Source: Cryobacterium lactosi (GTDB taxonomy: Bacteria; Actinomycetota; Actinomycetes; Actinomycetales; Microbacteriaceae). Taken from it: 64,000 nucleotides of DNA. The stretch covers positions 239,762 to 303,761 of the forward strand of contig NZ_SOHM01000008.1 of NCBI RefSeq assembly GCF_004403945.1. Reading direction: 5' to 3'. Of this stretch, positions 55,967 through 64,000 are shown piece after piece (position 1 is the first letter of the stretch; each line of letters starts with the position of its first letter). The notes beneath the pieces are model-generated. The model was given only the letters and a program-made list of their open reading frames with translations. It did no database searches and was not told the DNA's origin. Both the position numbers and the translations under genes were made by a program.

Positions 55967-56500
55967 ATGCTGCGTCCGTGGCGACCGGACGACGCGGCCG
56001 GCCTGCGAAGCGCCTTCGCCGGCAGCGACGACCTCGGCGCCCAATTCGGCGCCATCGAACTGTCCACGCTCGCCCGTTGCCAGAGCTTCATCGCCGACAA
56101 CCTCGCACCGGCCACGGTCTCCCGGCAGAACTTCGCCATCAGTGTCGACGGCATCGCGGTGGGCAACGTGGGCATCGGCAGCATGGAGCACCGGCACGGC
56201 ACCGGCTGGGTCTACTACTGGGTCTCGACCGAGGCGCGCGGGCAGGGCCTGGCGACGCTCGCGCTCGCGTCGATAGCCGACTGGGCCTTCACCGAGCAGG
56301 GGCTGCACCGGCTCGAGCTCGGGCATCGCACCAACAATCCCGCCTCCTGCCGGGTCGCCGCCAAGGCGGGCTTCGCCTTCGAGGGCATCGAGCGTCAGAA
56401 ACTCAAGTACGGCACCGAGCGCTTCGACGTCGAGACCCATGCCAGGCTCCGCACGGATGCCCCTCCCCCGGTCCGCCCGCTGCCCACCGCCACCTTCTAG
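55967..56500 (+). CDS. GNAT-family acetyltransferase (RimJ/RimL type)
   Basis: A 177-residue acetyltransferase. ATG at 55967 gives MLRPWRPDDAAGLRSAFAGS, the usual start of RimJ/RimL homologues. VYYWVSTEARGQGLATLALASIADWAF is the acetyl-CoA loop and HRLELGHRTNNPASCRVAAKAGFAFEG is the RimL signature. The frame is open to 55316, and ATG at 55769 would add a low-complexity leader containing the tandem repeats; I consider it less likely. Confidence 0.87.
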   Translation: MLRPWRPDDAAGLRSAFAGSDDLGAQFGAIELSTLARCQSFIADNLAPATVSRQNFAISVDGIAVGNVGIGSMEHRHGTGWVYYWVSTEARGQGLATLALASIADWAFTEQGLHRLELGHRTNNPASCRVAAKAGFAFEGIERQKLKYGTERFDVETHARLRTDAPPPVRPLPTATF

Positions 56501-56520
56501 GCCCGAGCAACCGACCAGCC

Positions 56521-57300
56521 ATGTCGCCGCACTCCGCTGCCCCCGCCGAAGTGATCGACCGCCTGCGCGCGGCCGGGTGCGTGTTCGCCGAAGACGAGGC
56601 CCGGCTGCTCCTGGCGAACGCCGGCACACCCGCGGAGCTGGAGCGCCTGATCACCCTGCGTACGTCGGGGTTGCCGCTCGAACAGGTGCTCGGCTGGGTG
56701 GACTTCTGTGATCTGCGGATCACCGTGCGGCCCGGAGTGTTCGTGCCCCGTCGTCGCACCGGCCTGCTGGTGAAGCGGGCGGCCCGGCTCATCCGGCCGG
56801 GGACGGTCGTGGTCGACCTCTGCTGCGGCACGGGCGCCGTCGGCGCCGTTCTGCTCGCCGGGGAGCCGATGCTGACCCTCTTCGCCGTCGACATCGACCC
56901 GGCGGCCACGGCGTGCGCCCGCGAGAACATCGCGGCGCGCGGCGGTGCGGCGTTGACCGGTGACCTGTTCGCCCCGTTGCCGCCCGGTCAGCGCGGCCGG
57001 GTCGACGTCGTCGTGGCGAACGCCCCCTACGTGCCGACGGATGCCATCGCGCGCATGCCGCCGGAAGCTCGGCTGCACGAGGCCCGGATCGCGCTGGACG
57101 GTGGCCCTGACGGCCTCGAGGTGCAGCGGCGCCTCGTGGCGGCGGCGCCGGACTGGCTGGCGTCCGGCGGGCATCTGCTCGTGGAGACCAGCGCGGGGCA
57201 GGCCGCGCACACCGCGGCGATCTTCGCCCGGCACGGGCTCGCCCCTCGCGTCGTGCGCTCCCGGAAGCTGGACGCCACCGTGGTGATCGGCACCCGGTGA
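56521..57300 (+). CDS. HemK/PrmC-related protein methyltransferase
   Basis: A 259-residue class I methyltransferase. The first 70 residues are a PrmC-like helical domain (LLLANAGTPAELERLITLRTSGLPLEQVLG); SAM motif I is VVVDLCCGTGAVGAVLLAG, then FAVDIDPAATACARENIA. The substrate motif reads VVVANAPYVPTDA: Asn-Ala-Pro-Tyr instead of the canonical Asn-Pro-Pro-Tyr. I recall this as the feature of a PrmC-related group whose substrate is unknown. It follows the GNAT gene by 20 bases, so the two are probably co-transcribed. Confidence 0.85.
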   Translation: MSPHSAAPAEVIDRLRAAGCVFAEDEARLLLANAGTPAELERLITLRTSGLPLEQVLGWVDFCDLRITVRPGVFVPRRRTGLLVKRAARLIRPGTVVVDLCCGTGAVGAVLLAGEPMLTLFAVDIDPAATACARENIAARGGAALTGDLFAPLPPGQRGRVDVVVANAPYVPTDAIARMPPEARLHEARIALDGGPDGLEVQRRLVAAAPDWLASGGHLLVETSAGQAAHTAAIFARHGLAPRVVRSRKLDATVVIGTR

Positions 57301-57346
57301 CGGGCATCACGTGAGCGGCACCCGCCAGGCCTGACCTCCCCGCGCC

Positions 57347-57673
57347 TCAGTCCGGTGGACCGGGCGTGAGCGCTGCCATGGTGCTCCGAACGAGGGCAAG
57401 CACCTCCGCCTCATCGACGGGGTCGTAGAGCAACTGGCCGGCCAAGCCGGCAGCGAACGCGAGCACGGACCGGGCCAGAGTGTCGCCCCGCACGGCGGGG
57501 TCGAGTTCGCCCTCGTGCCGGGCCCGGCCGGCGAGGAGGGCGAGCCGGCCGCGCAGCTCGGCGTCCCAGTCGGCCAGCGACCGGGCGAGCGCGGGATCGA
57601 AGGGAGCCCGGTCCGACACGGCGACGCTCACCAGGCAGGCGCTGGCCGGCGCGGCCTGGCTGTGGTCGGGCAT
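57347..57673 (-). pseudogene. TetR-family regulator, C-terminal remnant
   Basis: A 108-residue frame whose sequence SACLVSVAVSDRAPFDPALARSLADWDAELRGRLALLAGRARHEGELDP resembles only the ligand-binding C-terminal half of TetR regulators. The helix-turn-helix half is missing, and 18 bases upstream of the ATG at 57673 lies the stop of an unrelated E2-like relic. The gene therefore looks truncated at its 5' end by a rearrangement. A short functional protein is possible but there is no supporting ribosome site. Confidence 0.6.
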
Positions 57674-57690
57674 CCGCCGGCACGGACCGG

Positions 57691-57771
57691 CTACTCGAGG
57701 CGTAGCGCCGGCCGCTGCGGCTGCGGTGGCGACTGCTCGATGAGGCTGGCCAGGTCACTCTCGAGTGCGTG
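57691..57771 (-). pseudogene. relic of an E2 acyltransferase C-terminus
   Basis: In the minus-strand frame ending at TAG 57691-57693 the translation is HALESDLASLIEQSPPQPQR then PALRLE and stop. It matches the last residues of the intact E2 at 57874 ([17 protein letters not shown]) with an inserted Ser-Pro-Gln-rich piece, and the last 21 bases differ at only about three positions. It has no start and no upstream domain. Confidence 0.6.
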
Positions 57772-57773
57772 AG

Positions 57774-57847
57774 CGTTCGCTGCACCCCCTGTGGCCCGAT
57801 GCACCAGCTATAGCTGGCGCATCGGGCCGTGCGGGGTGCAGCGAGCG
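57774..57847. repeat. 74-base near-perfect palindrome
   Basis: Two 33-base arms (57778-57810 and 57811-57843) match at about 28 of 33 positions with no loop, centred on CCAGCTATAGCTGG, and four more flanking bases pair with one mismatch. It lies between the E2 relic and the intact E2 stop, and could form a cruciform or end E2 transcription. Confidence 0.85.
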
Positions 57848-57873
57848 TCGCGGTGGGCCGACCACCCCGTCGG

Positions 57874-59328
57874 CTACTCCAGGAGCAGCGCCGGCTCCTC
57901 GATGATGCTCGCCACGTCGGCGAGGAAGCGGCTGGCCACGTCGCCGTCGACCACACGGTGGTCGAAGCTGGCGCCGATGGTGGTGACGAAGCGCGGGCGC
58001 ACCTCGCCGTCGACCACCCAGGGCTTGAGCTTGATCGTGCCGAGCGCCACAATGCCGGCCTCGCCGGAGTTGAGAATCGGCGTGCCGGTGTCCATGCCGA
58101 AGACTCCGATGTTGGTGATCGTGATGGTGCCGTTGGACATCTCGGCCGGGCTGGTCTTGCCGTCGCGGGCCGTGATGGTGAGCTTCTCGAGGGCTCCGGC
58201 CAGCTCAAGCAGGCTCATGTCCTGGGCTTCCTTGATGTTGGGCACGATCAGGCCGCGCGGGGTGGCCGCGGCAATGCCGAGGTTCACGTAGTGCTTGATC
58301 ACGATCTCCTCGTCGGTGAAGACCGAGTTGACCGTGGGGTTGCGCCGCACGGCCCAGATCATCGCCTTGGCCATGATCAGCAGCGGCGACACCTTGACCC
58401 CGGCGAAGTCGGTGGAGACCTTGAGCCGCTTGACGAACTCCATGGTGCGGGTGGCGTCCACATCGACGAACAGGCTCACGTGCGGGGCGGTGAAGGCGCT
58501 CTTCACCATGGTCTGGGCGATCACCTTGCGCACGCCCTTGACGGGGATGTGCTCTTCCCGGTCCGTCGGCCACTCCGGCGTCTGGATGTTGCGGAACACG
58601 CTGGCCTGGGTGGCCTCGCGCAGCACGTCTTCGCGGGTGACGTCGCCGAACCGGCCGGTCGCTTCCACCTGGCTGATGTCCACGCCGAGGTCCTTGGCGA
58701 GCTTGCGGATCGGCGGCTTGGTGATCACGGGGCCGGCCGGCTTGACGGGGGCGGATGCCGCGGATGCGGCGACCGACCGAACCGGCGGCACCGGTCGGGC
58801 CGGGCCCGTCGCAGCGGTGGTCGAGCGGGGACCCGAGGCGGCCGGGCCGCCCTGCGGGGGTGCGGTCGGTGCGGCGGCGAGGGTTTCGTGCGCCGCGGTC
58901 GGGACCACATGCCGGCGCCGTCGGGTGGGCATCGACGCGGCGGCGCCGCGACCCACGAGCACGGCCGGGGACTCCTCGGCGGGTTCCTGCGAGATGGTGC
59001 CGCCGGCATCCCGAGCGGCATCGGCGAGGTCGTCTGCGGCCGGAGTCGCGGCATCCGGGGCGGGTGCGGCGCTGTCGGGGGCGCCGGCCTCGGAGAGGAT
59101 CGTGATGATGACAGTGCCCACATCGACGGTGGTGCCCGGTTCGACGAGGATCTCACCGACGACGCCCACGTAGGGCGAGGGCAGTTCAACGAGTGACTTG
59201 GCCGTTTCGATCTCGACGAGCACCTGGTTGATCGAGATGGTGTCGCCGGGGGCGACCTTCCACTCGACGATTTCGGCCTCGGTCAGGCCCTCGCCCACGT
59301 CGGGGAGGGTGAATCGGGAGACGCTCAT
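57874..59328 (-). CDS. bkdC: 2-oxo acid dehydrogenase E2 (dihydrolipoamide acyltransferase)
   Basis: A 484-residue E2. Lipoyl domain at residues 1-80 with lipoyl-Lys44 in [14 protein letters not shown]; a long Ala/Pro/Thr linker with the peripheral-subunit-binding domain [35 protein letters not shown]; then the catalytic domain ending with [12 protein letters not shown] (active His about 457). One lipoyl domain only. The operon order E1alpha-E1beta-E2 matches M. tuberculosis bkdABC; pyruvate-specific enzymes in this phylum usually have a single-chain E1, so branched-chain oxo acids are the likely substrates, though such genes are often labelled pdhC. Confidence 0.92.
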   Translation of the reverse strand: MSVSRFTLPDVGEGLTEAEIVEWKVAPGDTISINQVLVEIETAKSLVELPSPYVGVVGEILVEPGTTVDVGTVIITILSEAGAPDSAAPAPDAATPAADDLADAARDAGGTISQEPAEESPAVLVGRGAAASMPTRRRRHVVPTAAHETLAAAPTAPPQGGPAASGPRSTTAATGPARPVPPVRSVAASAASAPVKPAGPVITKPPIRKLAKDLGVDISQVEATGRFGDVTREDVLREATQASVFRNIQTPEWPTDREEHIPVKGVRKVIAQTMVKSAFTAPHVSLFVDVDATRTMEFVKRLKVSTDFAGVKVSPLLIMAKAMIWAVRRNPTVNSVFTDEEIVIKHYVNLGIAAATPRGLIVPNIKEAQDMSLLELAGALEKLTITARDGKTSPAEMSNGTITITNIGVFGMDTGTPILNSGEAGIVALGTIKLKPWVVDGEVRPRFVTTIGASFDHRVVDGDVASRFLADVASIIEEPALLLE

Positions 59329-59354
59329 GAGGTGCCTTTCGCAGCAGGGGACGG

Positions 59355-60368
59355 TTAGAAGGCGAGGGAGCGGTCGACGGCTTCGAGCACCCGGTCGGGG
59401 CTGGGCAGGAAGTGCGTCTCCACCGCGGCGGGCGGGAACGGCGTGTCGAAGCCGGAGACCCGCAGCACGGGCGCCTCGAGCGAGTAGAAGGCACGCTCGG
59501 TGACGGTGGCGGCGATCTCGGAGCCGACGCTGACGAAGCCGGCGGCCTCCTGCGCCACCACGAGGTGGCCGGTCTTGTGCACCGACTCCAGGATCGGTCC
59601 ATAGTCGATCGGTGAGATCGAGCGCAGGTCGATGACCTCCAGGCTGATGCCCTCGGCTGCGGCCAGTTCGGCGGCCTGCAACAGCACGCTCACCATGGCG
59701 CCGTGGCCGACGACGGTGACGCTCGTGCCGGTGCGGACCACCTTGCTGGCGTGCAGCGGGGTGCCGGGGGCGGTGAAGTCCACCTCGCCCTTGGGCCAGT
59801 AGCGGCTCTTGGGTTCGAAGAAGATCACCGGGTCGTTCGAGGCGATCGCTTCCCGCATCATCCAGTACGCGTCGTGCGGGTTGGACGGGCTCACCACGCG
59901 CAGCCCCGGGGTGTGCGCGAAGTACGCCTCCGGGCTCTCCTGGTGGTGCTCGATCGAGCCGATGTGGCCGCCGTAGGGAATCCGCACGACGACGGGCATG
60001 ATGACGCCGCCCTCGTGCCGGTTGCGCATCCGGGCCAGCTGGCTGGTGATCTGGTCGAAGCCCGGGAAGACGAAGCCGTCGAACTGGATCTCGCAGACCG
60101 GCCGGTAGCCGCGCAGGGCCAGTCCGATGGCGGTGCCGATGATGCCGGACTCGGCCAGCGGGGTGTCGAGTACCCGCTTCTCACCGAATTCGGCGTGCAG
60201 GCCCTCGGTGACCCTGAAGACGCCGCCGAGCGGGCCGATGTCCTCGCCCATCATGAGCACCTTGGGGTCGTCCAGCATCGCCTGGCGGAGCCCGGCGTTG
60301 AGCGCCTTGGTCATCGGCAGGTTGGCGCGGGTCGGCGCGGCGGCGGATGCGGTGTCCGGCATGGTCAT
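59355..60368 (-). CDS. bkdB: 2-oxo acid dehydrogenase E1, beta subunit
   Basis: A 337-residue transketolase-like subunit. [62 protein letters not shown] and [13 protein letters not shown] are characteristic. It pairs with E1alpha to decarboxylate branched-chain 2-oxo acids on thiamine diphosphate. Its ATG overlaps the E1alpha stop (TGATG), and E2 follows after 26 bases. Also seen annotated as pdhB. Confidence 0.92.
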   Translation of the reverse strand: MTMPDTASAAAPTRANLPMTKALNAGLRQAMLDDPKVLMMGEDIGPLGGVFRVTEGLHAEFGEKRVLDTPLAESGIIGTAIGLALRGYRPVCEIQFDGFVFPGFDQITSQLARMRNRHEGGVIMPVVVRIPYGGHIGSIEHHQESPEAYFAHTPGLRVVSPSNPHDAYWMMREAIASNDPVIFFEPKSRYWPKGEVDFTAPGTPLHASKVVRTGTSVTVVGHGAMVSVLLQAAELAAAEGISLEVIDLRSISPIDYGPILESVHKTGHLVVAQEAAGFVSVGSEIAATVTERAFYSLEAPVLRVSGFDTPFPPAAVETHFLPSPDRVLEAVDRSLAF

Positions 60369-61516
60369 CAGGACTCACTCCCGTCGAACGAGGTTTCGTA
60401 GCCGTCGAGCCACTTCTGTTGCTCCACCACCAGCGGATGCGGTTCGGCGTAGACGTTGTCGAAGATGACCGAGCGGTCCGGCGAGGTGATCTCCAGGGCG
60501 CGGCGGCGCACATCCGCGGCGTGGTCAGCTGCCTCTTCGTCGACAGAGTCGAGGAACTCCTGCTCGACGCCGAGACCCTTGAGGTAGGCGCGGAAACGCA
60601 CGATCGGATCGCGGGCGACCCAGTAGGCCAGCTCGTCGGGGTCGCGGTACTTGGTGGGGTCGTCTGCCGTGGTGTGGGCGCCGACCCGGTAGGTGAGCGC
60701 CTCGATCAGCGACGGGCCGTGGCCGGCGCGGGCGTCGTCCATGGCCTTGGCGGTGACCGCGTAGCTGGCCAGCACGTCGTTGCCGTCCACCTGGATACCG
60801 GGCATGCCGAAGCCGCCGGCGCGGAGGTACAGCGGGGTGCGCGACTGGCGGGAGACCGGCACCGAGATGGCCCAGTGGTTGTTCTGCATGAAGAACACCT
60901 GCGGGGTCTGGTAGCTGGCCGCGAAGACCAGGGCCTCGTTGGCGTCGCCCTGCGAGGAGGCGCCGTCGCCGTAGTAGACGATCACAGCCTGGTCGGTCTC
61001 GGGGTTGCCGGTGGCGGTGGCGCCGTCCAGCTGCATGCCCATGGCGTAGCCGGTGGCGTGCAGGGTCTGCGACGCCAGCACCAGTGTGTAGAGGTGGAAG
61101 TTGCCGTGCTCCTCGGGGGTCCAGCCGCCGAGGGTGACACCGCGGAGCATCCGCAGGATGTCGACCATGTCCAGGCCGCGGATCATGCCCACGACGTGCT
61201 CGCGGTAGGACGGGAAGATGTGGTCCTGCGCCCGGGTGGCGTAGGCCGAGCCGACCTGCGCGGCCTCCTGTCCGTGGCTGGGCACCCAGAGGGCGAGTTG
61301 GCCCTGGCGCTGCAGGTTCGCGGCCTCGGTGTCGAACTTCCGCACGACGACCATGTCGCGGTAGAACTTGCGGTAGTCGGCCTCGGTGAGGCGCTCGAAG
61401 TAGGGCAGGAACTCCGCGGCCGAGTCGGACGGCGCGAACGCCCCCTCCGTCGACAGGAGTTGCACGGTCGGAGAGGTCAGGGTGCGCACGGGTGCGTCGT
61501 TGGAGGTCACTGGCAC
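60368..61516 (-). CDS. bkdA: 2-oxo acid dehydrogenase E1, alpha subunit
   Basis: A 382-residue thiamine-diphosphate-binding subunit. The TPP motif is VIVYYGDGASSQGDANEALVFAASYQTPQVFFMQNNHWAIS; HTTADDPTKYRDPDE is the phosphorylation-loop equivalent. GTG at 61516 (or 61510) starts it, 4 bases after the aminotransferase stop, so it belongs to the same transcript. Product supply for iso/anteiso fatty acids is a likely role, since Microbacteriaceae membranes are rich in them. Confidence 0.92.
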   Translation of the reverse strand: MPVTSNDAPVRTLTSPTVQLLSTEGAFAPSDSAAEFLPYFERLTEADYRKFYRDMVVVRKFDTEAANLQRQGQLALWVPSHGQEAAQVGSAYATRAQDHIFPSYREHVVGMIRGLDMVDILRMLRGVTLGGWTPEEHGNFHLYTLVLASQTLHATGYAMGMQLDGATATGNPETDQAVIVYYGDGASSQGDANEALVFAASYQTPQVFFMQNNHWAISVPVSRQSRTPLYLRAGGFGMPGIQVDGNDVLASYAVTAKAMDDARAGHGPSLIEALTYRVGAHTTADDPTKYRDPDELAYWVARDPIVRFRAYLKGLGVEQEFLDSVDEEAADHAADVRRRALEITSPDRSVIFDNVYAEPHPLVVEQQKWLDGYETSFDGSES

Positions 61517-61520
61517 CGTA

Positions 61521-62627
61521 CTAACCTAGCCGCCGGGCCGGATGCCCCGTTGGTAGATCCTGAACAATCTCAGCGCCGATCCGTAGGAGCGTGGCCACAG
61601 ATTCCTCCTCGCCAATCGAGACCCGGATACCCTCCGGGTGGAAGGGCCGGACGACAAGTCCGGCATTCGTGAACGTGTCGGTGGTCGCCGCGGTCGCCTC
61701 GCCCAGCGGCAGCCAGACGAAGTTGGCCTGCGACCGGGGGATGTCCAGTCCCGCGGCGACGAGAGCCGCGCGGATGCCGTCGCGGCGTTCGGCGATCACG
61801 CCGACCCGCGCCAGCAGCTCGGGCTCGGCATCGAGCGAGGCCAGGGCGGCGGCCGAGCCCTGCCCGGTGACCGACAGCGGGATCGCGGTGGCGCGGGCGG
61901 CGTCAAGGATGCCGACCGGGCCCAGGCCGTAGCCGACCCGAAGGCCCGCCAGGCCGTAGGCCTTGGAGAAGGTGCGCAACACCACGAGGTTGGGGTAGCG
62001 ACCCAGCAGCGTCGTGCCGTCGACGGCGGCGGGGTCGGTGACGAATTCGGCGTACGCCTCGTCCAGGATCACGAGCAGGTCGGCGGGGACCTGGTCCATG
62101 AACGCTTCGAATTCGTCGGCCGTGACGATCACACCGGTGGGGTTGTTGGGGCTGCAAACGATCACGACGCGGGTGCGCGGGGTGATCAGTGCGGCCATCG
62201 CGGGCAGGTCGTGGCCGTGGTCGGCGCGGTTCGGTGCGGTCACGCTGGTGGCGCCGGACACTGTGACCAGGCTCGGGTACGCCTCGAACGAGCGCCAGGA
62301 GTAGAGCACCTCGTCGCCCGGTCCGGCCGCGGCCAGGATCAACTGGGCGAGCAGCGCCACCGAGCCCGCGCCGATGTGCACCTCGTCGGTGGTCAGGCCG
62401 TACCGGGTGGCGAGCCGCTCGCGCAGGGCGAGGGCGGAGGCATCCGGGTACCGGTTGAAGGCCGAGACGGCGTTGACCGCGTCGACGACGCCGGGCAGCG
62501 GGTCGAACGGGTTCTCGTTGCTGGACAACTTGAAGGCGGAGGCGTCGGCCGCCTTGCCCTGCCGGTACGCCGGCAGCGCAACGATCTCAGGGCGCAGGCG
62601 GACCGAGGGCTGGTCTGAAGGGCTCAC
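61521..62627 (-). CDS. hisC: HisC-family aminotransferase (histidinol-phosphate or aromatic amino acid)
   Basis: A 368-residue fold-type I PLP enzyme. [40 protein letters not shown] and [15 protein letters not shown] (PLP Lys) are the family motifs. It could be HisC2 or the actinobacterial aromatic aminotransferase Pat; the absence of other his genes nearby favours Pat. GTG at 62627. It is the first gene of the operon with the E1/E2 genes, so a general transaminase feeding 2-oxo acids to the dehydrogenase is conceivable. Confidence 0.88.
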   Translation of the reverse strand: MSPSDQPSVRLRPEIVALPAYRQGKAADASAFKLSSNENPFDPLPGVVDAVNAVSAFNRYPDASALALRERLATRYGLTTDEVHIGAGSVALLAQLILAAAGPGDEVLYSWRSFEAYPSLVTVSGATSVTAPNRADHGHDLPAMAALITPRTRVVIVCSPNNPTGVIVTADEFEAFMDQVPADLLVILDEAYAEFVTDPAAVDGTTLLGRYPNLVVLRTFSKAYGLAGLRVGYGLGPVGILDAARATAIPLSVTGQGSAAALASLDAEPELLARVGVIAERRDGIRAALVAAGLDIPRSQANFVWLPLGEATAATTDTFTNAGLVVRPFHPEGIRVSIGEEESVATLLRIGAEIVQDLPTGHPARRLG

Positions 62628-62731
62628 TCGGCGAGTCTACGCCGCGACATATTCGCGGTGCCGCATGCTCCGGCTGTATATGCCGGTCCGGAAACCCGCC
62701 CGAAGTCGGCGCCGGCTGACAGTATGGAGAC

Positions 62732-63127
62732 ATGGGTAGTTTCCTGATCAAGCTCATCGTCAACGCCGTCGCCCTCTGGGTGACGACACTCATCGTGGCG
62801 GGCGTGCGGGTCGACGCGTACGCGCCGGACACCGTGGCCGTCGTCCTGACCTACCTGCTGATCTCGCTGATCTTCGGGTTCGTCAACGGGTTCGTCGGCG
62901 GCTTCGTCCGCATCGTGGCCTTCCCGCTCTATGTGCTCACCCTCGGGCTGCTGTCGTTCATCGTCAACGGGCTACTGCTGATGCTGGTGGCCTGGATCTC
63001 CGGCCTGCTCGGCTTCGGTCTGGTGGTGGAGAGCTTCTGGTGGGGCGTACTCGGCGCATTCGTGCTGGGCATCTTCAGCTGGCTGTTCGGCCTGCTGGTG
63101 CGACCGTTGAACAACTCCAGCTCCTAA
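62732..63127 (+). CDS. phage-holin-like (YvlD-type) four-helix membrane protein
   Basis: A 131-residue protein with four helices and almost no soluble part. MGSFLIKLIVNAVALWVTTLIVAGV and NGFVGGFVRIVAFPLYVLTLGLLSFIVNGLLLMLVAW match the Phage_holin_4_2/YvlD family, which is chromosomal and widespread and does not imply a prophage. Function unknown. It is divergent from the aminotransferase operon. Confidence 0.88.
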   Translation: MGSFLIKLIVNAVALWVTTLIVAGVRVDAYAPDTVAVVLTYLLISLIFGFVNGFVGGFVRIVAFPLYVLTLGLLSFIVNGLLLMLVAWISGLLGFGLVVESFWWGVLGAFVLGIFSWLFGLLVRPLNNSSS

Positions 63128-63151
63128 GCCACCCGGGCCGGTCACCCCCGC

Positions 63152-64000
63152 TCAACCGACCCGTTCGGCGCGCCACACGCTCTGCTCGCCGGGCGTTGTG
63201 CCCACGACAGCCTCCAGCTGCGCGCGGAACGCCACCAGCCGGGGCTCCGGTGAGTCGTCGACGAGGCAGGCGGTGTCGCGGTAGCCCACCAACTGGTGCG
63301 CGGGAAGCGTCTCGGATGCCGGCACCTCCCGGCCGGCGAAGAGCTCCCGCCGCACGTAGAGGCGCTGGTCCTCCTGGGCCGTGGGGCCCAGCGCGGGCAC
63401 GATGTCGTCGGCGTGCTCGACCGCGATCGCCGCCATGCCCACTGGCAGGGGCAGATCGGTCTCGGGCGCCCCGAAGGTGAGCATCCCCACGGCGTTGACG
63501 TCACCGCGGGAGACCAGCTGGTTGGCGATCAGCCCGCCCTGCGAGTGCGCCACCGGCAGCACCGGGTCACTGGGCTGCACCCCGGCCGCTTGCATGGCCT
63601 GCAGCACCGCCCGGTACGAGCCGGCATCCTGCCCGGCCACGGCCGCGACGTTGGAGGCCATGTCCCACGGCTCGGTCGAGCCGGTGGGGCTCCACTCCAC
63701 CGTGCCGCCGATGTACACCAGCCAGGACGGATGCTCCGCATCGCCGTACCGCTCGATGCGCACCTGGCCGCCGTCCTCCCCTGTCGGGATGCGGTCGGCC
63801 AGGTCGGCGAAGCCGGTGGGCGGGCTCGGCGGCGCCAGCTCGGCTACCGGCGAGATACCGGCCTCCGGCTCGGGGCCGAGCCTGTTGCCCGGCCGGGGTG
63901 CCGGCTCGGCGGCCGGGCCGCGCGGAGGCAGGCCCAGCGGCCCCGGTGCTGAACCGGCCGCGGGGCCCCGTAGCGGAACGGCCGCCGGGCCGAACGGTGC
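63152..64000 (-). CDS. alpha/beta-hydrolase (partial, cut by window end)
   Basis: At least 282 residues; the frame stays open through the right edge, so the N-terminus is missing. The visible upstream 60-80 residues are Pro/Ala/Gly-rich linker. The domain starts at VRIERYGDAEHPSWLVYIGGT; the nucleophile Ser is in PVLPVAHSQGGLIANQLV, and VEHADDIVPAL and HQLVGYRDTACLVDD supply likely Asp and His. A lipase- or esterase-like exported or surface enzyme is possible, but no signal peptide can be seen. Confidence 0.8.
   Translation of the reverse strand, partial: APFGPAAVPLRGPAAGSAPGPLGLPPRGPAAEPAPRPGNRLGPEPEAGISPVAELAPPSPPTGFADLADRIPTGEDGGQVRIERYGDAEHPSWLVYIGGTVEWSPTGSTEPWDMASNVAAVAGQDAGSYRAVLQAMQAAGVQPSDPVLPVAHSQGGLIANQLVSRGDVNAVGMLTFGAPETDLPLPVGMAAIAVEHADDIVPALGPTAQEDQRLYVRRELFAGREVPASETLPAHQLVGYRDTACLVDDSPEPRLVAFRAQLEAVVGTTPGEQSVWRAERVG

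Noticed and set aside
62732..63127. Prophage remnant suggested by the holin-like protein
   Set aside because: The YvlD/holin_4_2 family is chromosomal and common; no lysin, integrase or attachment repeats are nearby.

Overview
The window is GC-rich, densely coded actinobacterial chromosome. The gene set suggests Microbacteriaceae: LCP protein, Septum_form lipoprotein, fused CopD/CtaG, Asp23/CsbD cluster, CaCA exchanger under a manganese riboswitch, zinc-free rpmB-rpmG-rpsN beside a Zur operon, and an E1alpha-E1beta-E2 oxo-acid dehydrogenase behind a HisC-like aminotransferase. A Cryobacterium-like genus is plausible, but this is inferred from content, not from a search. No tRNA, rRNA, CRISPR array, transposase or prophage was seen.

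1-9 kb: an MMPL exporter runs off the left edge, followed by small genes. A sugar-acid locus holds kduI divergent from a GPH symporter, a fumarylacetoacetate-hydrolase-family gene broken by an in-frame stop, and a tautomerase. An IclR-type operator lies on the kduI promoter. LCP, SRPBCC and Dps genes follow. 9-12.7 kb: glgX, a septum-formation lipoprotein, a probable 6C small RNA, and a GNAT gene. 12.8-20.8 kb: a complete kdp potassium-uptake operon, kdpFABCDE, preceded by an extra 27-residue membrane peptide.

21-34 kb: peptidase E, hexose-6-phosphate mutarotase, a VOC protein, and a manganese unit in which an MntR-type regulator faces a CaCA exchanger whose leader is a yybP-ykoY riboswitch. 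Then come a PRISE-type reductase, an SdpI protein, an XRE regulator divergent from a second methionine aminopeptidase, nhaA, a MacB-type ABC pair, and a NarL-type two-component system. 34-49 kb: a YdeI protein, a Met/Cys-rich copper-storage-like protein, an ACR3-like transporter, a GH1 beta-glucosidase, a divergent envelope-stress module (sigma factor plus Asp23-tailed partner on one side; Asp23, a small protein, an AmaP-like protein and CsbD on the other), a degenerate beta-lactamase-fold lipoprotein, several lipoproteins, a PIF1-type helicase, and CopD/CtaG.

49-64 kb: hup, zinc-independent ribosomal genes, and a five-gene zinc operon (znuA, znuC, two permeases, zur) with a Zur box over a promoter that predicts a near-leaderless mRNA. 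Next are an AAA ATPase, repeat-rich spacers, GNAT and HemK-like genes, and a scar holding a truncated TetR gene, a relic of an E2 3' end and a long palindrome. The hisC-E1alpha-E1beta-E2 operon, a holin-like membrane protein and an alpha/beta-hydrolase cut by the right edge finish the window. Metal homeostasis (K, Mn, Zn, Cu, As, Na) is the dominant theme.
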